DNA from: Euborellia annulipes
Lineage: Eukaryota > Arthropoda > Insecta > Dermaptera > Anisolabididae
Length of the DNA: 64,000 bases
Direction: 5' to 3'
NCBI GenBank assembly: GCA_023213315.1
Contig: JAKCPI010009369.1
Span: forward strand, 1 to 64,000
Below the pieces are notes generated by a model. That model worked only from the letters and a program-made list of their open reading frames with translations, made no database searches and was not told the DNA's origin. Both the position numbers and the translations under genes were made by a program. Each line of letters starts with the position of its first letter. Within the stretch, counting starts at the first letter, position 1. Of the stretch, positions 54,610 to 64,000 are shown piece by piece.

Positions 54610-54873
54610 TTGCTGTTGGCATTACAAATGTCGGGAATGGAAGGGCAGGCAAAGGGGGAGCGGAGACACGTGTCGGAATCCAAGGAAGCTTCGCTTGCTG
54701 CCGTTAAAGAGAAACCAATTAGGAGTCAATGGGCATGGCAATGCAGAAAGGCATTCTTGTCAGTAGGGAGCAGGACCTATGAGGGCTCGAAAAAATTATC
54801 CTCTATGCCAGATAGAGTGTTTGATTCAAAGGAAATTCACTCACTTAAATGCGAATTTATTGTATTATTTTGA
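54610..54873 (+). other. Unique GC-balanced segment, 87-codon frame, function unknown
   Basis: The frame runs from an ATG through MSGMEGQAKGERRHVSESKE to a stop near 54873. The segment is less AT-rich than its surroundings and is not repeated in the window. I see no domain, signal peptide, or splice sites that clearly fit. It could be an exon of a non-coding RNA, an ancient element, or chance. I do not claim a gene. Confidence 0.2.
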
Positions 54874-55156
54874 GTTGGTACTAGTCGGTAAAGTACGAAA
54901 GGAATAAGGATTTTATAAACAATTTCTGGTCAAAAAAGAATTTATAAACAAATTTCTAAAATACAAAAAATATTAATAAATTGGCAAATTTTACTGGTAT
55001 CAATAGTTTGTGACCATACAAAGATAAATTACAATTGTTGCGATGAATCTCTGGCATAAAATCAACAAAAAATAAAAGAGATCCTTTTTTCAATCGATTT
55101 CTACATTTTCTAAAGAATTTAATAATTGAGTTTATTAAAGCTTTTGTGATTTGTAT

Positions 55157-55415
55157 AATTATTATTATGGGAGTTTTTAATTATAGACCACATTTTGTAT
55201 TAAATATTTATTAAAAATATAAATAAAAAAGGAGGGGGGCCCCCTGTACAACGTTTCCACTGCTTATTCTGCAGCCGTTCTCAAGTACTGTGCACTTGTT
55301 CCGGCTCAAGTGAACTAACCTCTAATCCCTTAAACGTTGTACAGTATTTATATATTTTTAATAAATAATTAATACAAAATGTGGTCTATAATTAAAAACT
55401 CCCATAATAATAATT
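55157..55415. repeat. Palindrome, about 110-bp arms
   Basis: AATTATTATTATGGGAGTTT pairs with its inverse at the right. The arms continue with AGACCACATTTTGTAT, and GTACAACGTTT faces AAACGTTGTAC. The centre includes GCAGCCGTTCTCAAGTACTG and a GGGGGGCCCCC patch that is in one arm only. No coding. Confidence 0.75.
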
Positions 55416-56059
55416 TAATAATTAAGAGAACCCGTACTTTAGGTAGTAGCCTACGAGGACATCAAAATTAAGTAATCGAAGTTAAATGACCTAGAACAAT
55501 GAATAAACTTGTTCAGAAACACCTTGAAATTGTAAAAAGAAAAAAATCATCATCATAGTTATCACATATCTACTACGATATTTCACGGAGAGAATCATTC
55601 CGGTTTGTTTAACCCAGCTATATTGGTAAAAAAAAAAACTAGGCTAAGGTTATTAAGATAACAATAGTTATAATCTCATAAATATTTATTCTTTTGAATA
55701 ATAAATAATAAAATTCGACTGTCTGTCTGTCAGTATGTTATCTTAAGGAGACAGTTAAGTAACCCTAGCTCCTCTTGTCTTCCAGTGGTATTAATATTTA
55801 AACAACTTTTTGGAGGGTAAATTTAGCAAGCATCAATCAAGGAAATAAATCCACGTGTAGATGAAAATGTAAATTTATTTATATAGGGAAATTGAAGAAA
55901 ATATAGAGCCGTTGAGAGGGGTGGGGCAGAAGGCTGTCGCCTTGAAGTCAAATTTTTAAAGGGGATGCTGGTTTAAAAGTAGCTATAATTATTAATTAGT
56001 TGTTTCTTGATGGCTGAATATTACAATATAGGGATGTGGTATATCGGCGGTATAGGCAG
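55416..56059. other. No gene seen
   Basis: AT-rich. CTGTCTGTCTGTCAGTATG near 55720 is a short GTCT run. GCCGTTGAGAGGGGTGGGGC near 55908 is unassigned. Confidence 0.5.
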
Positions 56060-56282
56060 CCAAGAGGAAAAAAATAAAAGTCTATATTTTGTCGACGATT
56101 CGAGTGCAGATCGCACTCTTCATTCATTTTGCCCTGATGAAGGCGAAAAAAAAAAATGTCTATATTTTGTCGATGTTTAGAGTGCAGATCGCACTCTTCG
56201 TTCATGGACAAAATGAATGAAGAGTGCGATCTGCACTCGAAACGTCGACAAAATATAGACTTTTATATTTTTTTCGCCTTGG
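56060..56282. repeat. Foldback with tandem CGAAACGTCG modules
   Basis: The outer ends pair (CCAAGAGGAAAAAAATAAAA against the inverse). Two direct units of about 73 bp each contain TCTATATTTTGTCGA and GAGTGCAGATCGCACTC; an inverted unit follows (GAGTGCGATCTGCACTCGAA, then ACGTCGAC). Each unit has a 6-bp hairpin (GAGTGC/GCACTC) next to a GAAACGTCG box. GCCCTGATGAAGGCGAAA also occurs at about 56132. The 71-codon minus frame here is a by-product. Confidence 0.7.
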
Positions 56283-56369
56283 CTTGTTAATTTTATAGGC
56301 TATAATTTACAAATATTAAAAAAGTGTAAATAAAGGCGGAAGGTCTGCTGTTATCCAATTGGTCTAAAG

Positions 56370-56923
56370 CAGTGCTCCAACCTGCGGGTGATCGCCCCTA
56401 AGTGGGCGATTTGGGTTATCAGGGGGGCAATAAATAAGTGGGGGACGATTGGAGCGATGAGTATTCATAGAGGGAAAAATTATTAGAGTTTACTAAAATT
56501 TAAAAGAACAAAAATCAAAAGGAAAAATTCCCTATTCAGAGGATGTCCAGGGAAGAAGAGGACGAAAAACTCTCATAAAAATAAAATAGTATGAAGATAA
56601 TTCCAATGTACGTAAATGCAGATGCCGATCACAGAATTTATGAAATTTGATTCAATTTGAACCATGTAAATTTGTGTATGTACGGTACAGCAGGTATATT
56701 TCTGTAAAATGCATAAATTGATACTAGAGCAAAGATTGACCGGATAAAACTGCTTTGGTTGTTTTTATATACGGTAATAAAATTGCTTAGAATAATAAAA
56801 CTGCTTTATTATTTACACTTTACCTTAAATTAAAATTAGGCAAACAATGAAAATGAAAAGGAGGCGATAGGTGTTAGTCGACCTCCAGAAAGGGGGCGAT
56901 AGGCCACAGGTTGGGAACCACTG
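56370..56923. mobile_element. hAT-type MITE, TSD GTCTAAAG, 554 bp
   Basis: CAGTGCTCCAACCTGCGGGT and CAGTGGTTCCCAACCTGTGG (read inward) with the perfect duplication GTCTAAAG (56362-56369 and 56924-56931). Subterminal GATCGCCCC faces GGGGGCGATAG. Just outside, GGGAACCACTGGTCTAAAG is repeated once more (56913-56956), so the right end plus duplication was copied in tandem. Confidence 0.9.
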
Positions 56924-56959
56924 GTCTAAAGTTATCGGGAACCACTGGTCTAAAGTTAT

Positions 56960-58192
56960 CCGATTATAAACGAAAGAAATTTTATATAACTTGGTAATAT
57001 TTATTCAAAGGATAATCAAATTATTTGGTGATAAAAAGACTCTTAATTAGAGAAAATCTATTTATTACCTTTTAACATTTAAAAAAAAATAATTTAGCAA
57101 ATTCAAAATCTCGTCTTGATCTGGTTTTTCTTCTTCGTTCATTTCCCGTTAAATTCCCAAAACAATGAGTTAATCATATAATTAAGTTAATTTATGTAAT
57201 ATTTAATTGTGGCAGATATTCCCACACATCAAAAAAAAAGGTAAATAATTTCTGAAGAAGTAATAATAAAGCTGAAAAAACTCCGATTGTGGTATGATCT
57301 GACCTTTCAAGTCCGGCTGCCCCTATACGGCGTCCCACAAGAGCTTGAAACCCACTCAAGACTCGTCACCTCTAATTACGTCACAATTTATTACGGAAAA
57401 TTTTTATTTTATATCAAAAAAATCACACACACACATACATGAATTCCCAGGATTATTCGTTAATCACTTTGGAGTTAAATAAGCTTTTACATCTCAATTC
57501 TAATTTAAATAATATAGATGTTTAAAAAAAAGTATTATTCTTATCTTATTCTTATAAAATAAAATTACTTTTCACTTTTCTGATATAGTCATAAATAACA
57601 TACTATACGCGGGGGCGTGGAATTTTAAATAAATGTTAAAGGGATTTTTATTCTCTTTACCTCAATAAATGTATGCATACAAAATTTAATTCTTTTATAA
57701 ATTGAGTATTTTTGTTAAATTAGTGTACCTATCTAAATATTAATTAATTAATTAGTGGAGATTTGATCAAGTACATTGGAGTTGATGCTTTTTCGAATTG
57801 GCAAGATTTTTTTCTTTTAATTCGTTGAAGGTCTTTTTCGACATCTGAAGCCATCTCTATTTATTACAATTGAATGGTATATTGAATGAGAATTACTAGC
57901 CACTCTTTTTATAGAGCGAAAAAATTAAATTATAAGTAGATATCTTGAGTTGGTTGGCTCTAGATGGTTAGTTAATTATAATATAGATGCGAGCCTGCCC
58001 GGAAAAAGAGCAAGCAGCTAGGGGAAAAATAAAAAATGTCAAATTAAGTTAAGTGAAGTGAAGTATTTTTTTTTAAATTTCATTTAAGGTCTTTTTCCAT
58101 CAGTCTTACCTTAGTATCGACAATTTTGTTCTGACCTGCACAAATTTGAGTGCAGATTAGCGTTCCGAAACGTCGGCTACAATTGAATTATG
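56960..58192. other. No gene seen; SINE-2 tails and a CGAAACGTCGG motif
   Basis: Reverse SINE-2 tail at 57815-57880 (GAAGGTCTTTTTCGACATCT) and a scrap at 58060-58110. GAGTGCAGATTAGCG then TTCCGAAACGTCGGC lies at 58148-58178. A balanced stretch at 57290-57380 (AAGTCCGGCTGCCCCTATAC) is unassigned. Confidence 0.45.
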
Positions 58193-58620
58193 TAAAATTT
58201 ATAACCTTGGTGTTTATTTTTGTTCCAGGGCAGGCTTTCGTCTATCTATTCTATGGAGTTCAATGAGTAAAGGTCTTCATGAAGATTTCAATCACAAATG
58301 AGAATATACATTTATTGAAGATCTAAAAAATAATTGATTTTTGAATTTTAAAAACCTCGTTGGAGCAAATTTTGAGAAAATCGAAAAAAACTGAAAAAGT
58401 GCATCAGTAAGTACTAGTACTCTTTGGTCGATTTTGTTCAGCATCGTGTCAGTCTCAGGGGTGCTACTTAAATATAAAATTTCAACCTCCTAGCTCTTTA
58501 CGTTCCTGAGCTATTTTTTTCACAGACAGAAAAAAAAAAAGACACACGACAGACGGACGGACCATGTCGCGAAAACCACGTTTTGCAATCAGGGGACCTC
58601 AAACGTGAAGATCGGTCAAA
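58193..58620 (+). mobile_element. Family A repeat, central part
   Basis: From TGTAAAATTTATAACC through AACTGAAAAAGTGCATCAGT, CTAGCTCTTTACGTTCCTGA and CATGTCGCGAAAACCACG to GGGGACCTCAAACGTGAAG. Both terminal hairpins are missing. Confidence 0.8.
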
Positions 58621-58924
58621 GGCCCCACATTACTCCTTGAAGGAATGAAGTTTTGTCTCAGTTATAAGAAACAGGGACATAAAAAAATTTATTAAAAAAA
58701 GTTGAAATAATTCATATGCGAATGAACTATATTAGGCATATTTTGAATATTTTCTTAAATTAATTGGTAGGATTAAAAGACAATTCGTTTTTTTAGTAAT
58801 TTGTTATAGTACACAAGTAGAAAGAGTAGTTCCATGAGTGATTGAAGTTTCGCTTCCTTTCAAATAATTTGTTAGAGAGAACATGATCTTCTTTTTTTAA
58901 TACTTAATAATTTTTCTTAATCTT
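58621..58924. other. No gene seen
   Basis: AT-rich; its end carries the left target duplication of the next element (58909-58924). Confidence 0.5.
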
Positions 58925-59160
58925 TTGCTCAGCGGCCCACACTTGTGTGTACGTGGATGGCGACCACGAGCTGCCCTAGCTGGGACTGGCAGTACTTCTC
59001 TTCTTTGCATGTCAGTCTCTTCCCTTTTATATTTTCAACAGGCGTCAGACCATGCGACGGGCCGGCCTGTTCTATTCCTTCCCGGTCTCAAAAACCCTTG
59101 AATGACAAATTCCGCGGACCCCGCGCTGAGGGAATAATCAGGAGAAGAAAGAAGATGAAG
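58925..59160 (+). mobile_element. Family D short retroelement-like repeat, 16-bp TSD
   Basis: AATTTTTCTTAATCTT (58909-58924) and AATTTTTCTTATTCTT (59161-59176) flank 236 bp. The body shares GCGACCACGAGCTGCCCTAG, GTCAGTCTCTTCCCTT and TGTTCTATTCCTTCCCGGTC with 18404-18585 (minus) and ends with a GAA-rich tail. The 83-codon frame across it overruns the element and is not a gene, although one 20-codon piece (RQTMRRA, then LFYSFPV) is similar in both copies. Confidence 0.65.
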
Positions 59161-59176
59161 AATTTTTCTTATTCTT

Positions 59177-59934
59177 GCTTTCTCCATTATAAGTAATTAA
59201 TTAACAAGACCCTTCTGAAATAAAATCGAATTCAATAATTTAAAAAAAAAAAACTTTCTTGCTTCTGAAAGAGCGAAAATAATTCACTATAGCCTTGTTA
59301 CTACTCCTGAGAGTAAGAATACATTACAGAAGTTATAGCACATTATAATCACCCGATTGTTGTGTTTTTAAATAATTAACAAGAGAGATTTTTGAATTTA
59401 AAACCCTATAGGGTTTTTGTTCTCAATTAAAAAAAAAATCAATAAGCCAATGGTTTGATAACCTAAAAAAAGAATTTTTATCTAATTGATATCAAAATCC
59501 TAAAATAGTAGAACACATTTCGTTGATAAAACATTTTTTTTTTAAATAAAATACTGTCGATATAAATAAATTAATATGCATATGAAAGAGATTGAAATCA
59601 AATATACACAAGCTATGGTATATTTTGATTTTCTAATATTTTGAGTGATAGCAATGACTTTATCATTCGAAACGAATTTGATGTATTTGTAATGATTATA
59701 TAAATATTTATATAATGGACTGATACTACAGTATTTATTATTATTTTCATTTGAGAAGCATAAAGTAACATTTTAAAACCTGGAGATATGAAAAAAAGTC
59801 AACGTTATATTTTCATAAATCGAAATATTTTATATTTCTAACTCCTAAATTTCAAGTAAAAACAAGATAGTATATAAACAAAAACTTAGAATTTGATCAA
59901 ACAAAATTTTTTTTCCTATAGAAAAAATAAAAAG
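59177..59934. other. No gene seen
   Basis: AT-rich throughout. Confidence 0.5.
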
Positions 59935-60640
59935 CATACATCATCTTCAGAGCTATGATACAAATTAACTAAGAGTTAGTTTGTATCATAGCTCTGAAGA
60001 TGGTGTGTTGACGCAGTGGCGTAGCGAGGGGGGGCAAGGGGGGTCATGATGCCCCGGGCGCTACTCACAAAGGGGCGCCAAAGGGTCCGCAAAACAAAAA
60101 ATTGCTGGATAATTTTTATTTTTATTATAATTGTTTTCTGGAAAATATATTGTAAATGTAGTTCCAGAGTAATATAATAATTCTCGCCGAAAAAAGTCGG
60201 CGAAAAAAACTCGCCGAAAAAAAACGCTCCAAAAATTTTCTAGCCGAAAACAAACTCGACGAAAAAAATCTCGCCGAAAAAAAAGGCCGAAAATCCGAAA
60301 AGTTCCAAAATAAAATATTTGAAAAAATCTGGTGGGACAATCACACCAGATTTTTAAAAATATTTTATTTTGGAACTTTCCTGATTTTCGGCGAGTTTGT
60401 TTTAGGCGAGATTTTGCTTTCGGCGAGTTATACCGCCCCCATAATAATTTTGTATATTTTACATATATTATATGGTTTTCGAATGGGGGGGGGGGGCGCT
60501 AAAATGGTATTGTGCCCCGGGCGCGAGTTAAGCTCACTACGCCACTGTGTTGGCGTCGAAATACGTATAAGCTAAAAATAAAAACTTAACCTAGTGTTAT
60601 TTATTTATCTATAATTAGTTGAAAATTTAATTAAATCCAA
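59935..60640. mobile_element. Family C foldback, split by hAT insertion
   Basis: CATCATCTTCAGAGCTATGA and its inverse form the inner stem at 59940-60005. The right arm continues after the insertion with GGCGTCGAAATACG, AACTTAACCTAGTG and TATCTATAATTAG. The left arm is truncated compared with 8143-8376. Confidence 0.75.
60014..60547. mobile_element. hAT-type element with CTCGCCGAAAA repeats, TSD TGTTGRCG
   Basis: Ends CAGTGGCGTAGCGAGGGG and CAGTGGCGTAGTGAGC (read inward). TGTTGACG (60006-60013) and TGTTGGCG (60548-60555) differ by one base. The interior is an imperfect foldback with multiple CTCGCCGAAAAAA units on the left and GGCGAG units on the right. Its centre (60319-60357) is AAAATCTGGTGGGAC then TCACACCAGATTTT, the outer stem of family A H1. 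The minus frame of 71 codons reads these units and is not a gene. Confidence 0.85.
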
Positions 60641-61477
60641 TAATAATCATAAAGAATATATTTAAACTTCAGAAGATGAAACTTTTCACTCATTTAAAGG
60701 AAGTGTGAATTGTAACATTCTTTTCCCTGCTCTTTGAAGTAGAGATAAAAATCTCGCTTCCAAGGAAGAGTCTTAGTTCGCCATCCTAACAAGTAAAATT
60801 TATTTTAATTATTTAATTTAAACAAAAAAAGAATGAAGTCTAAATGCCGAAAACTTAAAAAAAAAAAATTTCAAATTATAGATAGAACTAGAAAGAACCA
60901 ATAATGATATAATTCTTTTATAACAGACAGTTGGGAAAAATTATCTGTCTTTCACCTGCCACAAATATATCTATTTCGAAGGTTATGTATAAGTTATTTT
61001 CGTTTTTTTTTTACCCTTTTCATTCTCCTCGAGTTATTTTCACTATAAAAACACGAGCGTATTGTTATCACGTCAGAATTTTTTTTTCTCCACTTTCATG
61101 TCTTGTTGGATCAAGTTAAACATGAAGGCGTTAAGCTTATTCAAGTTGAGAGATCGTTTTTTTTTTTTTTTTTGTCTTGAGAGTTTATCCCTTTTGAGGG
61201 GCGCGAATAAAGAGTTGAATCTCAGTAAAGTTTTGGCAATATATTTTTACGAATTCCACAGAATCCACGGCAATTAAAAGGTAATTAAGTTGAAATTTAA
61301 ATGAAGTAAATAAAAAATTAAGTATTTTTAAATAGCTAATGGTTTATTAAACTCAAATTTAAAAGAAATTAATTAATGATTTTGACAAAAAATTTTTTTT
61401 CTTTCGTCTTTTTAAATCAAGTTCCGGGTTGATCGAGTTCGGTCAACCTCGGTGGTGAGCTCGGTGTTTTTTTTTTT
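60641..61477. other. No gene seen
   Basis: AT-rich with several poly-T runs (61159-61174, 61468-61486). CGGGTTGATCGAGTTCGGTC near 61426 is unassigned. Confidence 0.5.
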
Positions 61478-61690
61478 TTTTTTTTTCGAGAAAATTTGTG
61501 AAAAACTAAAAAAAGTACCTCAGAAAAATAGTACAACTCGAAACATCCCAAAAACAAAAGCTAGCCTAATTTCATATCCGTATCAGAAATAGTAAATATT
61601 TAAAATTTAAAAGAAATCTTTAAAGCGAATTTCGAGAAACATGGAAAAAACTAAAAAAGTATATCAGTAAAGTACTAGTACTCAGGCTTA
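61478..61690 (+). mobile_element. Family A scraps
   Basis: TTCGAGAAACATGGAAAAAAC then AAGTATATCAGTAAAGTACT is clear at 61625-61682. A weaker repeat of the same block (AAAAAACTAAAAAAGTACCT-like) precedes it. Confidence 0.5.
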
Positions 61691-62366
61691 TGAAATGGGA
61701 ATTTAGAGAAAATTAGAAAAAATAGATAAGATTAGGCTATGTGAAAAAAAATTTGCATCCAAATAAATTGTTTAATGTTAGAAATAACAATTCAGTGACG
61801 TCAACTTTGAAGAGAGGAATCACTGTAAAGAAAAGGCGCCAGACATTCATATATGGGTTTGATATTAAACAACAGTAAAAAAAGAACGAATTGTGGTCGG
61901 ACAATGAGTGTAATTCATTGCTAAAAATAATAAAAATATGAATTTGTTAAAAAATAGAAATTATTGTATAAAAAAGAAAAACATTTCTCCTCTTATTCTT
62001 ACTTTTCATTATGTTATCTATTATATATAGAATTTAAGAAAATATTGTACGATCATATCATATCAGGCTTAGATGCTTAAAAAAAAAAAAAACAAGAATT
62101 CCACAGAAGGGAAGCCTAATTGTCATCAATTAATATATCAAGTGATATATCTTTAGATTTTTTTTTTTTTTTTTTTCAAATAAAATATGTTCATTTTTTT
62201 ATATATTATAATAAACGTAAAAAAATTTGCATATTTATTATAAAATACGACAATATTGTTTTTAACTCTCATAAAAAATAAATTGAATCATAAAGGAATG
62301 ATAATAAAATAAAGAAATCGTCATTTAAGATATATTTTGGTCCTTCGAACCAGATGTCGCCTTTAC
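61691..62366 (-). other. Intron downstream of the coding exon, no further exon seen
   Basis: Starting at the donor GTAAAG (62366 downward on the minus strand), this AT-rich stretch contains poly-A/T runs and no acceptor-framed coding segment. It is the start of the intron that may extend leftward across the window. Confidence 0.45.
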
Positions 62367-62635
62367 CTGAGTGGTCGGGTGGCTCGCTGCACGTGGACGC
62401 CGTGTCCGGGTCGTGTGTAAGTAGCAAACGGCGAGCAAGTGTGTCTCCCGGAGGGCTGCTGGTACTGCTGCTTGTCGACTGGATACTGCCACTAACAGGG
62501 TGAGAGCAGAGCGAGGATGAGGATTGGCGTAGTGGTGTCATGCGCACCAGTCTGGGGGTCGCATCTGAACCTTCAAGTTCGCGCATCGGCGAGCGCACCA
62601 CCTCCGAACGGAACAACACCATCCTGCCTCACTAT
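62367..62635 (-). CDS. First coding exon of an unrecognised Ser/Thr-rich protein
   Basis: On the minus strand a polypyrimidine tract and TTTTTGCAG precede the exon at 62635, and CACTCAG followed by GTAAAGG ends it at 62367. ATG at 62622-62620 has A at -3 and G at +4. An in-frame TGA lies 6 bases before it within the exon (62631-62629), so this ATG is the likely start. It encodes 85 residues plus one base (phase 1 donor): an N-terminus with basic and acidic residues (MVLFRSEVV, RELEGSD), RMTPLRQ, then a Ser/Thr-rich tract at about residues 34-58 and TLARRLLLTHDPDTASTCSE. Predicted disordered, with no signal peptide or membrane segment. GC content and complexity are far above the surroundings. 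It is probably the N-terminus of a regulatory or scaffold protein, but I cannot assign a family. Confidence 0.72.
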
Positions 62636-62934
62636 CTGCAAAAACAACAACAACAAAAACAATAACAATTGCCGTTTACACATTCTTCGATAAAGATACA
62701 CAACATATGGTGGCAAAGAGTATAAAATATTTTATATATAATACAAACTGCCATTTAAGCAGAGTGCATAATTATATTATTTTATCTTTCTCATATATAC
62801 CTCGTTATATTATGCACCTGTGGATCTTAACCAAATAATTAGGAGCAAATTTACGTGGGGAAGAAACAGTCTCTAAATAAGCCCAATTTGAAAATAATAA
62901 AACTATTGGCGTCGACATTTAATCCAGGGGCGGA
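62636..62934 (-). other. Upstream intron of the coding exon
   Basis: The acceptor side contains AACAACAAAAACAATAACAA on the plus strand, a T/G-rich tract on the minus. The exon's 5' leader is only 13 bases here, so at least one non-coding exon should lie to the right. None was recognised before the window ends. Confidence 0.5.
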
Positions 62935-63157
62935 TTAATGCAATTTTGTCGGGGGGGGGGCGGTTTTTTTTTTTATTTAAGGACTTTGTCGGCATCTATG
63001 GCCATTTAGACCCCTTTCCTATTTATTTAAATTAATTGGTAACAAATTCAATTGAGCGGAAATCATAATTTCTTTAGATTACTAGTTTTTATAACGTTTT
63101 GAATTTCTTCTCGGGGGGGGGGGGGGGGGGCGATCGCCCCCCTTTAATCCGCCCCTG
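62935..63157. mobile_element. hAT-type MITE, TSD ATTTAATC, with nested SINE-2
   Basis: CAGGGGCGGATTAATGC and CAGGGGCGGATTAAAGGG (read inward) with perfect ATTTAATC on both sides (62927-62934 and 63158-63165). A 19-G run lies by the right end and a 10-G run by the left. A reverse SINE-2 tail is at 62966-63056 (AAGGACTTTGTCGGCATCTA, GCCATTTAGACCCC, TTAATTGGTAACAAATT). Confidence 0.9.
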
Positions 63158-63465
63158 ATTTAATCACCTATTGAAAAAATTCTTCTTCCGTACCTAAATC
63201 ATACTCTTGGCATAAATGGGCATAATTGAAAAACAATCAGATCAAATTTTTTAACTTAAATAAAAATTTTAATATAGCCTGAAAATGAGTGAAGGAGAGA
63301 AGAAGAGGGTAGAGCGAAAAATTCGCATAAAAATGAGTTAGAACTGATTCGTGCTTACAATCCAGTGGTGAGCCTGACTAACTAAATAATTTTTACTGCG
63401 AAATGGATTTCAAATGGTGTAAATAAAATAAATGTGTCTGGATAATTTGTATCGTAATACAGTGG
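63158..63465. other. No gene seen
   Basis: AT-rich spacer in the same presumed upstream intron. Confidence 0.5.
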
Positions 63466-63722
63466 CCATCTATTGGAATAGTATTGAGACTAAAGCCCAG
63501 TAGTTAGGCAGCCCAAATGGCACATGCACACTGAAGCTTTCATGTCTGTGTGACAAATACCTATTTTAAAGCAGACTCAAAGATCTCTTTTCAACAAAAA
63601 AGATTAAATTTGGCCTACTGTCTGCTTTAAAAAAGGTGTTTCTCGCACAGAAGAAAGCTTTAGTGTGCCATTTGGGCTGTCTAACTACCAGGCTTTAGGC
63701 TCAATACTATTGCAATAGATGG
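63466..63722. mobile_element. MITE with 70-bp inverted ends
   Basis: CCATCTATTGGAATAGTATT at the left faces CCATCTATTGCAATAGTATT (read inward) at the right. Arms go on with GCCCAGTAGTTAGGCAGCCC and GCACACTGAAGCTTTC-like blocks. 257 bp, no coding. The flanking duplication is not clear. Confidence 0.75.
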
Positions 63723-64000
63723 TACTACATATATATTTAAGATTCCGAAAAGACAAATAAATTTAAATTTTTTAACAATATTATCTTTGAGAATAGTCAC
63801 CGGGTGAATTAATAGGAATGATTTGATTCAATAGGCGAATACGATAGGAAGTTTGAGTCATCTGATCGCCTGATTATTATTCCACCATTGCTCGAGAGAA
63901 TGAACATAATAATAACCTAAGAGATCAGTAAACTTTGAGTCATAAATAAATTTTTAAAGGATAAATAAAGAAATATTAGGCCTATAAGCTATAAGCAAAT
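63723..64000. other. No gene seen
   Basis: Fairly complex unique DNA (AGTCACCGGGTGAATTAATA, TCATCTGATCGCCTGATT) without recognised repeats or splice-framed exons. Confidence 0.45.

Noticed and set aside
56132..56152. Complete hammerhead ribozyme from CTGATGAAGGCGAAA
   Set aside because: Only four bases separate the two boxes and they cannot form stem II.
60125..60340. Ser/Phe-rich 71-codon protein with internal repeats
   Set aside because: The repeats are CTCGCCGAAAA DNA units inside a hAT-type element.

Overview
The window is AT-rich eukaryotic nuclear DNA crowded with nested transposon remains. It shows no operons, no bacterial-type gene density and no long open frames. I infer an invertebrate animal, most likely an arthropod: a jockey/RTE-like LINE tail, a mariner relic, many short hAT and PIF/Harbinger-type elements, tRNA-derived SINEs and mononucleotide G tracts. 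I cannot name the species.

Only one segment looks like a host gene. It is a GC-rich coding exon on the minus strand (62635-62367), with a 3' splice site, an in-frame stop just before a well-placed ATG, 85 codons and a splice donor. Its downstream exons must lie at lower coordinates and I see none, so positions 1-62366 may largely be one very long intron of that gene (inference).

The most abundant component is a roughly 600-bp repeat, called family A here, with about 20 full or partial copies on both strands. Each end is a hairpin. H1 starts AATCTGGTGTGAC and H2 is at the other end; both are built on the same 13-bp stem, ACTTTCTCTTACC/GGTAAGAGAAAGT. I found no coding capacity in it. It often serves as the landing site for other elements.

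Other layers are: (1) at least eleven hAT-type insertions, nine with perfect 8-bp target-site duplications (TSDs) and the rest with imperfect ones, including one of 3,065 bp that holds several nested elements; (2) PIF/Harbinger-like MITEs with 3-bp TAA/TTA TSDs; (3) Tc1/mariner-like MITEs with TA TSDs and a mariner transposase relic; (4) two tRNA-derived SINE families; (5) an unclassified short retroelement, family D, with two copies flanked by 16-17-bp TSDs; (6) two LINE 3' fragments; (7) a broken transposase zinc-finger exon near 45 kb.

Large structures are a 1.5-kb palindrome with a hAT-like element at its apex (28300-29830), a satellite of 144-bp units (30078-31190) next to a perfect 139-bp-arm palindrome (31236-31534), and a 774-bp foldback (10480-11253) whose arms are arrays of small palindromes. 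A hairpin motif, CTGAAGA then a stem-loop then CGAAACGTC, recurs at several places and resembles, without matching, the hammerhead ribozyme core.
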